Shown here: positions 12,416 to 21,352 of the stretch, piece after piece
Layout of the letters: the number at the start of each line of letters is the position of its first letter
Numbering within the stretch: the stretch's first letter is position 1
NCBI GenBank assembly: GCA_947179485.1
Contig: OX359245.1
Coordinates: 73,333,067 to 73,397,066, forward strand
DNA from: Allacma fusca
Lineage: Eukaryota > Arthropoda > Collembola > Symphypleona > Sminthuridae
Length of the DNA: 64,000 bases
Reading direction: 5' to 3'
Position numbers and translations under genes: made by a program
Notes under the pieces: model-generated
Databases searched by the model: none
What the model was told of the DNA's origin: nothing
Seen by the model: only the letters and a program-made list of their open reading frames with translations

Positions 12416-13350
12416 CAATTTTGGAATAGCCTTCGGAAATGTAACGTGTTTCCGGACAAAGAGCTGTAAAGAACAACACAATTATGATAAAACAATTCAA
12501 AACGTTTGTGCACAGAATAAACACACAATGAAGGTGCTCGAAATACTATTATAAAATAATTTTTGCGGATTACCGAGACGACGCTTTTTCTAGTGCTAAC
12601 TTCGCGCTAATATTCTCAAAGAACATTAGGAACTGACACAATGTCATAAACCAGCAAATCGATGTGGACTGAAAAATATCTGTTCTTGAATCAGAAGCAG
12701 CAGAAAGATCTGAGGGCTTTGAAGACGTCATGGAAGAAATTGATAAATATGAACTTTGCTACAAAGTGCCGCAATTACTACAACGTAAGATAAAACACAA
12801 CCAGGATCCCAACTTGCGTTAGCAATATTACAACAATTTCCCTCATTAAAAACTTCATCCAAGGTTGTTTGGAGACCCGAGTAGGAGCTGAAAATTCTTT
12901 GGAATTATTTGTAACAGCAATTAAAAAATTTTACGTCTAATAATAACTTATATATAATGCAGTTAATTTGTTACTCAATTTTAGACGACTACCTGAAAAC
13001 AAGAAATTAAATACAGTCATGGTCACATTGGGAGCGTTGATGAAACAAAAGAATTCTAATAACAAGTGAAATATTAAACCAAAGGATTTGATTAATTGTA
13101 AAACATATTCGTACACAGGGAATTGGTCAACACTAAAGATCATCCTGCCTAAAGCATAATATTAACTGTGCAGGGTTCTAAAAACACTGTAAAAATAAAA
13201 AAGTAACCAAATCCTTTTTATTTTGGCGCTTGCTTTGTATAGAGCTGGCTGACCATTTCGTTTAAACTGTAGATCAAAAGGAAACAAATTCCACTTGAAA
13301 AAAAATTCCAAATATTTAACATACAAATATACATCTGGGACGCCAAGCAT
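12416..13350 (-). pseudogene. Receptor-like pseudogene, copy C
   Basis: Remains of all three exons are visible. Exon 1 (13,350 to about 12,993) has an in-frame TAA at about 13,162-13,164, where the other copies have a leucine codon, and its donor has drifted to 'gtagtc'. Exon 2 (about 12,896-12,585) is frameshifted in the stretch matching the first helix. Exon 3 is truncated after about 60 nt at 12,416, removing the last three helices. Parts that can be compared are closer to copy D than to A/B (for example QPAL rather than QPTL). It is a clear non-functional relic in a tandem array. Confidence 0.85.
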
Positions 13351-13928
13351 GTTATATTTTGTATATTGTTACTCTAGATCCTGCGAAAACAGAGTAACAA
13401 TATTTTGAAAACAGTATTCTCAAAGGTGTATAACGTTAAGAAAACGTATTCGTTGTACAGGTGTTTTTACAGAATAATGTTTAACCACATGTATACAAAG
13501 GCTGACGATCCCTATTTCTTCTAATTTTACAAGCCTGGAGCTTTGAAAACTTGAAAGTCAGAGGATTTGAGAGCAACGACATACTACTTGATTTAATTTG
13601 TTCTTCAACAACGAACAAAATAATTGGCAAAAAAATAAGGCTATTTTGTTGGGTGTAAATTTTCTGTCATTACATTTATTGCCTATGATATGGTAATACC
13701 TGTATTTAAAACTTAAAAGGTGGCATAGCCTACAATTGACAAGGGTGAAGGATACATGACGATTGGTGAAACTACTAATGTTACTTAAAGTTTGTTTGAC
13801 CGCGAGCGCAAGGTTTTCTTTAACAGCAGAATAAATTTGTCTACAGACTATTGTAATAGCACAATCCCCGCCAACTAGGAAGGTCAGGAACTGAACGCAG
13901 TTAATTCAAATGGAGTTATATGAAGGGG
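13351..13928. other. Intergenic, upstream block of copy C (left part)
   Basis: No gene. This is duplicated receptor-upstream DNA collinear with 7,970-8,510. It is interrupted at 13,928 by the Copia element and resumes at 21,353 or just after, so the insertion site is defined by comparison with the uninterrupted copy near 8,520. Confidence 0.7.
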
Positions 13929-14230
13929 TGAGAGAATAATGTATGCTGAGGTGAAAATATATACGCGGTACAAAGGAGTTATTCTGGACAAACATAGTAT
14001 GTAACTGGCTTTATTCAACAAAAAGCTGGGGTTTTTATACCCAAAAAAATTCGTGATAACAAGAACTCATTACAGCTCATAATCAGCTAATTACACATGA
14101 TCATCTTTTAATGACAGTCCAGTCTAGTTAAAACTAGCTGGACAGAAGATCCCGAATGTTCCAGGATCTTCTAGGAGCGTATATATATGTATATACGCTC
14201 CAGGGATGAGGGTGGTCCATATTTCTCACA
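13929..14230 (-). repeat. Copia element 3' LTR
   Basis: 302 bp, starting tgagagaataatg and ending atttctcaca. It is the 3' LTR in element orientation. It differs from the 5' LTR (21,051-21,352) only by one base fewer near position 30 and one extra A in an A run. It contains an inverted pair around 'gcgtatatatatgtatatacgc'-type sequence near 14,178-14,199, which could form a hairpin. Confidence 0.95.
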
Positions 14231-14241
14231 CCTTCCCTCCA
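14231..14241 (-). other. Copia polypurine tract
   Basis: Read on the minus strand, 'ggagggaagg' directly abuts the 3' LTR. This is the expected plus-strand priming site for an LTR element. Confidence 0.75.
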
Positions 14242-14243
14242 GC

Positions 14244-14630
14244 TCATCCCAGACGGGGCTGCTTAGGTGAAGGCGGATCCCAGTCCTCTAATTCCCAGGC
14301 CTCTTGCTCTTCCAACTCCTCAGTCGTCCTAAAGGCCCCAAAGGTTACCCGTCTGTGGTCATTCCTGACGGTGACGGTAACCGGAGTATAGGCCTCCGTG
14401 ATGACAAAAGCTCCATCCGAACTTTCTTCGGGCTCCAGTGTGGGTGGAGTAGGGCTGAGAGGGACTCCGTCCCAGTCATCAATACTTCCTTCCCAGTCTG
14501 ATATGTTCGGAGATTCCGGAGAATCTGCCGCAGCATCTACTGGACCCTCATATTCATCTGGGCTCCTATAATATAGGTCGACCCAGTTGATATTTGAAGA
14601 GTCATTGAGGTTCTTGTGTGGAACTCCCAT
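14244..14630 (-). CDS. Acidic accessory ORF of the Copia element (128 aa)
   Basis: An intact 128-codon frame with an ATG at 14,630 lies between the env-like gene and the 3' LTR, ending just before the polypurine tract. The product is acidic and rich in Pro and Trp, with recurring D/E-W-D/E pieces (DWEGSIDDWDG near residues 46-56, ELEDWDPPSP near 115-124) and short SP/TPP motifs. No membrane segment or signal peptide is seen. I do not recognise it. Its position matches that of small regulatory ORFs in complex retroviruses, but that is only positional. It is unbroken although pol and env are broken. Confidence 0.5.
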   Translation of the reverse strand: MGVPHKNLNDSSNINWVDLYYRSPDEYEGPVDAAADSPESPNISDWEGSIDDWDGVPLSPTPPTLEPEESSDGAFVITEAYTPVTVTVRNDHRRVTFGAFRTTEELEEQEAWELEDWDPPSPKQPRLG

Positions 14631-14931
14631 AGTTGCTATATGATTTAAACTCCGAAATTCATCGCTTTATATAGGGCCTAAGAGCCAATTAGTTGAAATT
14701 GAAAACTAGTTATTTCTGGAAATTGAAACCGTTCCAGTGGTCATTAGTAATTACTTATTCCTGGACAGTCATTAGTGATAGGGAGTAAAGTTATCCCCGA
14801 TTCCCCTAACTTTGGCCGATTTCTAACGGAAGTAAAGTCAGCCATGTCCCAAAATTAAATTATTGTTTTACCAACACCAAAAATATTTAATTTATATTTA
14901 GCTACACAAGTGACTACTTTTTGAAAATGAA

Positions 14932-16515
14932 TTACATAACATTTTCTACAGCGCTTGATTCAGGATTTAACTCTTGCAATTCAAGCTCTACCTTTCTTGG
15001 TATCATAACCTGTGCGTATCTAGGTATTTTCAAATATTTCACAAGGGCTACTATGGAAATAATTAGAGCTATAATTATTACCACACAAGAAAGAGTTGAC
15101 CAGTAATTAATTTAATGATGGACTTCTGGTCCACTGGTCAGTTTTTCAATATTTGTGGTGGAATTCTCCACTGGCTTAATAAGCGCTGTCCAGTTTATTG
15201 AAGGCTGAAAATGCCAATTTGCCTTCATAGTAAAGAGAGGATCTGGCTTCATCTTGTGGCTGACCTGAACAGTTTCTCCCTCATATTCAACTTCATTGAT
15301 TTTGAAGTTGGCGGGAATGGGCAAAGTGAAAACCTCTGCTGGGCAGGGATGTTATTGTCCATTAATTGTTATATTTGATTCAGGGCAATATATAAAATAT
15401 TGGTCATGACGAGGCTTTATCTGGATAAAATTAATTTGGTCCAGAGGTTGGCTTACTTGACAGGTACCACCTGAAAAGTACTTAGATCCTTGAGAATACC
15501 TCATCAAGGGTTGACATCCCATGGTAGGTGGAATTATCAGGTCATGCGTGGTGGGTTCGTTAATTGCCAGGGTGCAAACACAATTCTCAGAGTCTGATAG
15601 AATTGCATGTTTAGGTCCAGTGTAGTCCACAGTACATGTTTGATTATTTACACGTAACATAAAGCGGAATGGGTCCGCAGTTATTAGTGTAAGGTTTGTG
15701 TTTATTACAGGTGTCACAAAGTCCATTGACAATCTTCTGTGATCCCTTGAAAGTTCGCATCGTCGAACTTCCGCATGCTTCAAAGGACACAAATCTCCAC
15801 ACGGAAATGTGTAATTTAAATAATCAAAGAATTGATTGCTTACTTTCTTGGACTTCCACGCTCTTGCTGCGTCACGTAACACGAATCGTCCTAGAATCAG
15901 TCTGCTTGTCAGATATGAAATCAGATAAGTTGATGAAACACTTTTCCCTTTAAGTTCATCAAAATCCTTTTGGTGATATTCTAGTCCCGTCATTGCTGTG
16001 TTAAAATCCGTTTGTAGTGATTTCAGCCAGTTGTGATTTTTGATTACGTCCTTCTCCAAAGCATCAAGTTTCTTTTGTTGTTCTTCAACGATGTTGGTAG
16101 TCTCCGATACCCTTTCACGGTTGACAGCTGAAGTTACCACTCCAGCAGTTCCTAGGCCTATGGCAGTGACCAGTCCAATCACGGCTAGTGTGATTAGTGT
16201 TATAGGTTCCCGTTTTACATGAGTAAGTGTATGTGACCAAGTTTTAGGAGGGCACATCACTGCTAATTCATTTAAGAACATCTCGTTGTACAACTCGTCG
16301 CATTTTCGTCTTGCTTGTGGAGTTAAGGCAACGTGAATTGCCATGTCATTTATGATTGTACATGGATTAATAAAATTAATCAGAAGCCGAAACTCATTGT
16401 AACCTGTGGTGACCTGGGTTGTGCTTTTTCTCCATAGCACTGGGACTCCTCCATTGCTTGTTAGAGCGGTCGTCATAGTTACGAGCCAAATCATTATCAT
16501 GATAATGTTGGTCAT
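14932..16515 (-). pseudogene. Envelope-like glycoprotein gene of the Copia element
   Basis: The frame starts at an ATG at 16,515 and runs about 527 codons to 14,932, interrupted by two in-frame TAA codons (15,352-15,354 and 15,112-15,114). The order of elements is: an N-terminal hydrophobic signal-like segment; an ectodomain; a long Gly/Ala-rich hydrophobic stretch (around VIGLVTAIGLGTAGVV, like a fusion peptide); a heptad-rich coiled-coil-like region; a Cys-rich region with CGDLC and CVC and several N-x-S/T sites; then, near 15,100-15,040, a single C-terminal membrane anchor with a short tail. This is the layout of class I viral fusion glycoproteins. No furin-type RxxR site is obvious. It lies in frame with the end of pol, with no stop between. 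Family assignment is by architecture only. Confidence 0.65.
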
Positions 16516-16955
16516 AAAAGGTGAAGGCAATGTTTGCTTTCGAACTCTTTTATAGTTCCCCGTATTTTGGATCTCTTTTTTAGCTTTTATATTCGGATTA
16601 AATCCAAACGACCCGTTTAGCAGTTCAACAAGTCCCAAGTCTTGGTTCATGGCTTCATTCTTTGATTTCATCAAAGCCTTCGTGAGTCCATCTGCTTTCT
16701 GACTAGTTGTTGGGGTGTATTCCACATGAATTTCTCCGCCTTCCACCAGAGTTCTGGTGTAATGGTATCTTACATCAATATGCTTGGTGCGGCTATGTAG
16801 TTCCGGATTCTTCGCCAACTTAATCGTGCTCTGGTTGTCTACGAATATAGTTGTGGGTTGGTCTTGATGATAACCAAGTTCATTCAAGAATCGTCTCAGC
16901 CAGATGGCTTCTCTGGCAGCGGATGCTAGTGCAATGTATTCAGCCTCTGTAGAGG
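16516..16955 (-). pseudogene. pol: Copia RNase H, C-terminal part of pol
   Basis: This frame carries the end of a Copia RNase H. It includes the DNQS segment, the SRTKHIDVRYH motif that is near-invariant in Copia elements, and ADGLTKAL at the usual C-terminus. It is separated from the upstream RT frame by a frameshift near 16,955-16,965, and it reads straight into the env-like gene through a 40-residue linker without a stop. That could mean a Pol-Env fusion, or env expression from a spliced message. Confidence 0.8.
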
Positions 16956-17700
16956 ACGGCTCGTCCAGGAGATTAATTGTTTTCCTAGTAAGAAAACTTG
17001 GCCACTGGTAGACTTCCTTTCAGTTTTATCTCCAGCGTAATCAGAGTCGCTGTATCCAGTCAGTTTTAATGTTCTTCCTGGATTATAACAAATTCCAAGA
17101 TTGGATGTACCTTTAAGATATCGTAAGACTTGCTTAGCTGCTTTCCAATGGTCCTGGTTGTAGAAGTTTAGAAACTGTGATAGCTTTGAGACAGCAAACG
17201 AGATGTCAGGTCGAGTGCACTTGGCCAGAAATATTAATGATCCCACTAGCTGACGATAGGGAAGGTCGTTTTCAGCAGTTATTCCAGGCACCAGTATAGT
17301 GTTTGGCTGCATAGGCACACTGGTTGGGTTACAGTTGGCCATATTAAACTTCTTTAGTAGGTTCAAAACATATCCGCCTTGACTCAGACATAGTGTGCCT
17401 GTATCAGTTTTGACCATTTCAATTCCTATGTAGGTTGAAAGTGGGCAGATCTTGATTTCAAAACTTCCCTGGATGATACTCAGGACCTGTTTGATCATCT
17501 CTTCACATTTGCAAATGATTAGCCCGTCATCAACATATAAAGCCAAAAAGATCCACGTGTTATCCTTGTTCCCAATGTAGACACTAGGGTCACTGGTTGA
17601 GGGTTGCAAGTTGAATTTAGACAAAAAGTTAGCAAACTTTTGACTCCAACACCGAGGTGCTTGTTTCAGTCCATACAGGCTTTTCTTCAGCTTGCAAATT
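16926..17700 (-). pseudogene. pol: Copia reverse transcriptase, central/C-terminal part
   Basis: The frame contains the RT catalytic YVDD motif (LALYVDDGLI, about residue 30 of the open frame), the SLIFLAKCTRPDISFAVSKL segment and the start of RNase H (GYSDSDYAGD), all standard in Copia pol. It is out of frame with the preceding RT piece (break near 17,704) and with the following RNase H piece. Each break is explained by a single-base indel. The break near 17,704 falls just before the conserved KSLYGLKQAPR motif. Confidence 0.85.
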
Positions 17701-17704
17701 ACGC

Positions 17705-18342
17705 CCTACTTCATATCCTTTAGGCTGTTCCATGTAGATATCCTCGTCCAGATCTCCGTGTAAAAACGCAGTTTTTACATCGAATTGTTGAATGGCGAGT
17801 CGCTGTGAGGCTGCAATGTTAAGCAGTAAACGAATTGACTCATACCTGACAGTTGAAGCAAATGTTTCATTATAATCAATGCCCTTGATCTGCCTGTAGC
17901 CTCGGATGACCAGCCTGGCCTTGTAACTTCTCACAGTCCCATCAGGATTGTACTTCACTTTGTAAATCCAGCGGTTGTCAAGAACACGTATCCGTTTGTC
18001 CTTGGGATATACCATCAGATCCCATGTTCCATTTTTATCATGGCTGTCCATTTCATCATTCATTGCATGTATCCAATGCTTGCTATCTTTTGATTCAATC
18101 GCTTCCTCATAGGTGTTAGGCTCAGTTGAGACATCATCTACAAGATCTGACTGTTCATCAATATTAGCCAGTTTTGCTTCGTAATAATCTGGCTTTTTCA
18201 AAGTTCCCCTGTCCCGTAGACATCTAGGAGAGTGGTCACCAGGAACGGGAATCTTCCTTCTTTTTGCAACTAGTTTATATTTCCACCAGGTAGCACCAGA
18301 AGTAGATGGAGTACCTGGTAATGGAGTACTTTCATCATCCGT
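17705..18342 (-). pseudogene. pol: Copia reverse transcriptase, N-terminal part
   Basis: This part is in frame with the upstream gag-integrase frame but follows a TAA at 18,343-18,345. It carries the standard Copia RT entry: WIYKVKYNPDGTV, YKARLVIRGYRQ, then the QFDVKTAFLHGDLDEDIYM block, which includes the first catalytic Asp. An imperfect duplication of 'TDDESTPL' straddles the stop codon. The frame is lost near 17,704. Confidence 0.85.
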
Positions 18343-20595
18343 TTAAATGGACTGAGGTCCCAGCGGGGTTGATTCATCGTCAGTTAGTACCTCAGTATCC
18401 TTCCCTTGATGATAATTTTCCTTCTCTTCCTCTGTCGGGGCGTTTTCTTGGATATATTCATGAAAAGTTATATTCCTTTCTGTAGTGATTTTCCCGGTTG
18501 CCTCGTTGTAAAGACGGTATTTCCGCATGAAACTGTCGTATCCTACTAGAACAAGGCGTTCACCTTTTCGATCCCAAACCTTACGCTTTTCCTTTGGTAC
18601 TTCGGCGTAGGCAGTGCTTCCAAATATTTTCACAATTTCTAGTGATGGTTTTCTACCAAAGATGGCCTCAAATGCTGTCTTTTCAGGACTCTGTTTATCC
18701 AGGACTCTATTATGAATAGTGACAGTTGTCGCAACTGCTTCAGCCCAGAGTTTTTCAGGTAGTCCACTAGAGAGAAGAATGGTCCTGGCACAGTCTTTTA
18801 CAGTCCGCATTTCCCGCTCAATCTTCCCGTTCATTTGGGGACAGTATGGAACACTAGTCTCATGGATTATTCCACGTTTCCTGAAATAACGTGACATTTT
18901 CTCATTAACAAACTCAGTTCCATTATCCGACCTGAAAACTTTCATCCGGAGTCCTGTTTGTGATTCCAACATTTTGATGGCGTCCTTTATCATTTCACAA
19001 GCTTGATCCTTGGTCTTCAGAAATGACACAATGCGGAATCCAGTAGCGTCATCTTTTAATAGTAGAAAATAGTTTGCACCTCCCAAGGAAGGTATAGGCA
19101 TCTTCCCTGAAAGGTCCCCATGAAGCATTTCTCCCGGTTTGGTGTCCCTGGGGTAAACAACCGGTTTGAAAGGTTTTCTCGCTTGCTTTCCTTCCTCACA
19201 CAATCCACACTTAAAGGTTCCTCGGACATCCTTCAGTTCAAAGCCAAGGACTGCATTTTTCTCAGTGGTCCTCTGGATGTACTGTGGGTTGATATGCGCA
19301 AGTCTTTGATGCCACAATACAGCAGATTTGTCTGCTGACAGCAATGCTGTGTGATAGTGACGGGCGGGACGAAATTGCATGTAAAATAGGTTACCAGTTT
19401 CCAGCGCCACTGGTCCATTTTCGTTCTTCTTATTGAAGGTAGTTTGTTTTCGGTCCCTCTGGATTTTGTATCCTCTATTCACCATGACAATCTCAGAGAA
19501 TAGATTAGCTCCACCGGGTAGGTACAACACATTTTGTAGGACAATGTTTTTCCACTTCTTGCCCATCAATGCTTCGAGATGTACGGAGCCTTCCCCTAGC
19601 GCCGGGGCTGAACCATTCGAACTCAAGTACACTGGCTTGGGTACTTCGTAAGGTTCATAGCTGGAAAATAGTTCAATATTTACACACATGTGGGCAGACG
19701 CGCCGGAATCACTCACCCATCCTTCAGAGATGGTATTTTCGTCTGCCTTGCTGCTAGCTACTCCCATGAAGGCCGTTTCCTTACGGTTTCCTCCTTCCTT
19801 GTGGTTATCAAAAGGTTTTCTGTGTCTGCAGTTCCTCATGATATGCCCGGGTTTTCCACATTTGTAGCATACTACAGGTTTTTTCTTATTATCCGGTCTA
19901 TTAAAATTCTTTCTTGACCCTTGCGGCTGCTGGAACTTCGACAGAAATGCTTGGGTACCTGTTTTTCCCTTTTCTGTCTGGTCACACATCTTTTGCTCCA
20001 GTTCTTCCTGTTTCAGTCTTGTCAGCAACCTTGACGTTGTCTGATCAAATAATGACACGCTGGCCCAGGCTTTCTTGAAGCCATGAAACTTCTCATCGGG
20101 TAAACTGGCTACGATACGGCTCACCAACATGGATTCGTCCACTGGGGATCCCATGTAATCCAAGCTCCTAGCCAATCCCTCTAGCTCCCGCAAAGCTAGA
20201 ACTGGTGATTCATTAGAATTCATTCTATATGAAAAGAACTTAGCAAGTGTGACCTGTTTGTTGAGGGCGCTGTCATCAGCATTGATCTGTTCCAGACGGT
20301 GGAACATATCCTCGGCAGTTGCACAATCATAAATGTGATTTGTCTGCACCTCATCAATTGAAGATACGATAATTGCTCGACCCTCTGTGTCCTTTTTGTC
20401 CCATTCCGCCTGTGATGTCGCAAGAACATTTGCATCTATTGGTGCTGTATTCGACTGTTCGGGTCGACCTTCAGTACCATTAGCAACGGACCACAATCCA
20501 CGGGCCTGGAGAACGAGTGAGATTTGCAATCTCCATCTTTTATAGTTGTCCTCCCCTAGTTTCACTATCTTGTGAATTTCCAATGATTTCGACAT
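18343..20595 (-). CDS. gag-pol: Copia Gag-protease-integrase (pol N-terminal part)
   Basis: 750 codons are open from an ATG at 20,595. In order: a UBN2/Gag-like capsid region (about 1-200); a CCHC zinc knuckle (CYKCGKPGHIMRNC, about 243-256) that binds genomic RNA; an aspartic protease with DSGA (about 296-299); a GAG-pre-integrase zinc-binding region (H429, H434, C463, C466); and the integrase core with catalytic Asp near 494, Asp in RSDNGTEF near 557 and Glu in the NGKIERE block near 593. This is the Copia order, with integrase before RT. The frame ends in a TAA at 18,343-18,345, which is followed in the same frame by RT, so the stop is a nonsense mutation or recoding site rather than the family's normal end. 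Confidence 0.93.
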   Translation of the reverse strand: MSKSLEIHKIVKLGEDNYKRWRLQISLVLQARGLWSVANGTEGRPEQSNTAPIDANVLATSQAEWDKKDTEGRAIIVSSIDEVQTNHIYDCATAEDMFHRLEQINADDSALNKQVTLAKFFSYRMNSNESPVLALRELEGLARSLDYMGSPVDESMLVSRIVASLPDEKFHGFKKAWASVSLFDQTTSRLLTRLKQEELEQKMCDQTEKGKTGTQAFLSKFQQPQGSRKNFNRPDNKKKPVVCYKCGKPGHIMRNCRHRKPFDNHKEGGNRKETAFMGVASSKADENTISEGWVSDSGASAHMCVNIELFSSYEPYEVPKPVYLSSNGSAPALGEGSVHLEALMGKKWKNIVLQNVLYLPGGANLFSEIVMVNRGYKIQRDRKQTTFNKKNENGPVALETGNLFYMQFRPARHYHTALLSADKSAVLWHQRLAHINPQYIQRTTEKNAVLGFELKDVRGTFKCGLCEEGKQARKPFKPVVYPRDTKPGEMLHGDLSGKMPIPSLGGANYFLLLKDDATGFRIVSFLKTKDQACEMIKDAIKMLESQTGLRMKVFRSDNGTEFVNEKMSRYFRKRGIIHETSVPYCPQMNGKIEREMRTVKDCARTILLSSGLPEKLWAEAVATTVTIHNRVLDKQSPEKTAFEAIFGRKPSLEIVKIFGSTAYAEVPKEKRKVWDRKGERLVLVGYDSFMRKYRLYNEATGKITTERNITFHEYIQENAPTEEEKENYHQGKDTEVLTDDESTPLGPQSI

Positions 20596-21032
20596 CGTGT
20601 CTTCGGGTTGTCCTGCTCTGCGCCGCTTGCTGGGTTATACCGTCCTGCGCTTTATAGCTGCTCCACGGATGAGTTACTAACCTTTCCGGTGGTTGTCGGC
20701 CAATTCGTATGCCCGACCTTTTCAATATCGGCTGTCTTGAAACGTCTTTCCTTGGTTGGCGGCTACTTGTATCGTCAACCTTGAGTCGTCGGCCAGCTGA
20801 TACGTCCACCCTCGAATCTTGACTTCCCTGCACCGTGTGTAATTACCTTTGGTCACTAATCGTTTTTAGTACCTCTCTCAGATTGGGTGACTAATGACTG
20901 ATTTTCCCACATAAGTTTCCAGCACAATTCTCCCAACACTTTTCGGCAATAAACCAAAAAAAATGTCGCCAATTATGGACGAGAAAGGGCCAAAAAACCA
21001 AAATTTCGGAAATTTTCAGGTCAATAGGTCAG
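20596..21032 (-). other. Copia 5' leader
   Basis: Untranslated leader between the primer-binding site and the gag ATG. It includes a 97-codon open frame (20,833-20,540) that overlaps the gag start in another frame. It is basic and Arg/Ser/Gln-rich with no recognisable domain. It could be an upstream ORF, but there is no evidence beyond openness. Confidence 0.5.
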
Positions 21033-21050
21033 AACCACGCTCTGCTACCA
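21033..21050 (-). other. Copia primer-binding site, initiator tRNA-Met type
   Basis: Read on the minus strand, TGGTAGCAGAG starts immediately after the 5' LTR. It matches the complement of the 3' end of eukaryotic initiator tRNA-Met (CTCTGCTACCA). Use of initiator tRNA is established for many Copia-type elements. Confidence 0.8.
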
Positions 21051-21352
21051 TGAGAGAATAATGTATGCTGAGGTGAAAATAATATACGCGGTACAAAGGA
21101 GTTATTCTGGACAAACATAGTATGTAACTGGCTTTATTCAACAAAAAGCTGGGGTTTTTATACCCAAAAAATTCGTGATAACAAGAACTCATTACAGCTC
21201 ATAATCAGCTAATTACACATGATCATCTTTTAATGACAGTCCAGTCTAGTTAAAACTAGCTGGACAGAAGATCCCGAATGTTCCAGGATCTTCTAGGAGC
21301 GTATATATATGTATATACGCTCCAGGGATGAGGGTGGTCCATATTTCTCACA
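21051..21352 (-). repeat. Copia element 5' LTR
   Basis: 302 bp, TG...CA, carrying the promoter end in element orientation. It is identical to the 3' LTR except for two one-base indels. It is followed by the second copy of the target duplication agggg. Confidence 0.95.

Larger units (their letters stand above)
13929..21352 (-). mobile_element. Copia-type LTR retroelement with env-like gene, 7.4 kb
   Basis: The element lies on the minus strand with two 302-bp LTRs (TG...CA), a 5-bp target duplication agggg (13,924-13,928 and 21,353-21,357), a primer-binding site abutting the 5' LTR, and a purine tract at the 3' LTR. Gene order is gag-protease-integrase-RT-RNase H, which is the Copia (Pseudoviridae) order, followed by an envelope-like gene and a small acidic ORF. 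The LTRs differ only by two single-base indels, so insertion was recent. Yet the coding region has three nonsense codons and two frameshifts, so this copy is not autonomous as read. It has inserted into the receptor-array DNA upstream of pseudogene C. Confidence 0.93.

Noticed and set aside
18361..19917. Several 60-75 codon frames antisense or out of frame to the Copia gag-integrase ORF
   Set aside because: They overlap a clear coding region and have no motifs.
20540..20833. 97-codon basic frame in the Copia leader
   Set aside because: No domain, overlaps the gag start in another frame, and could be chance in GC-richer leader DNA; mentioned under the leader only.
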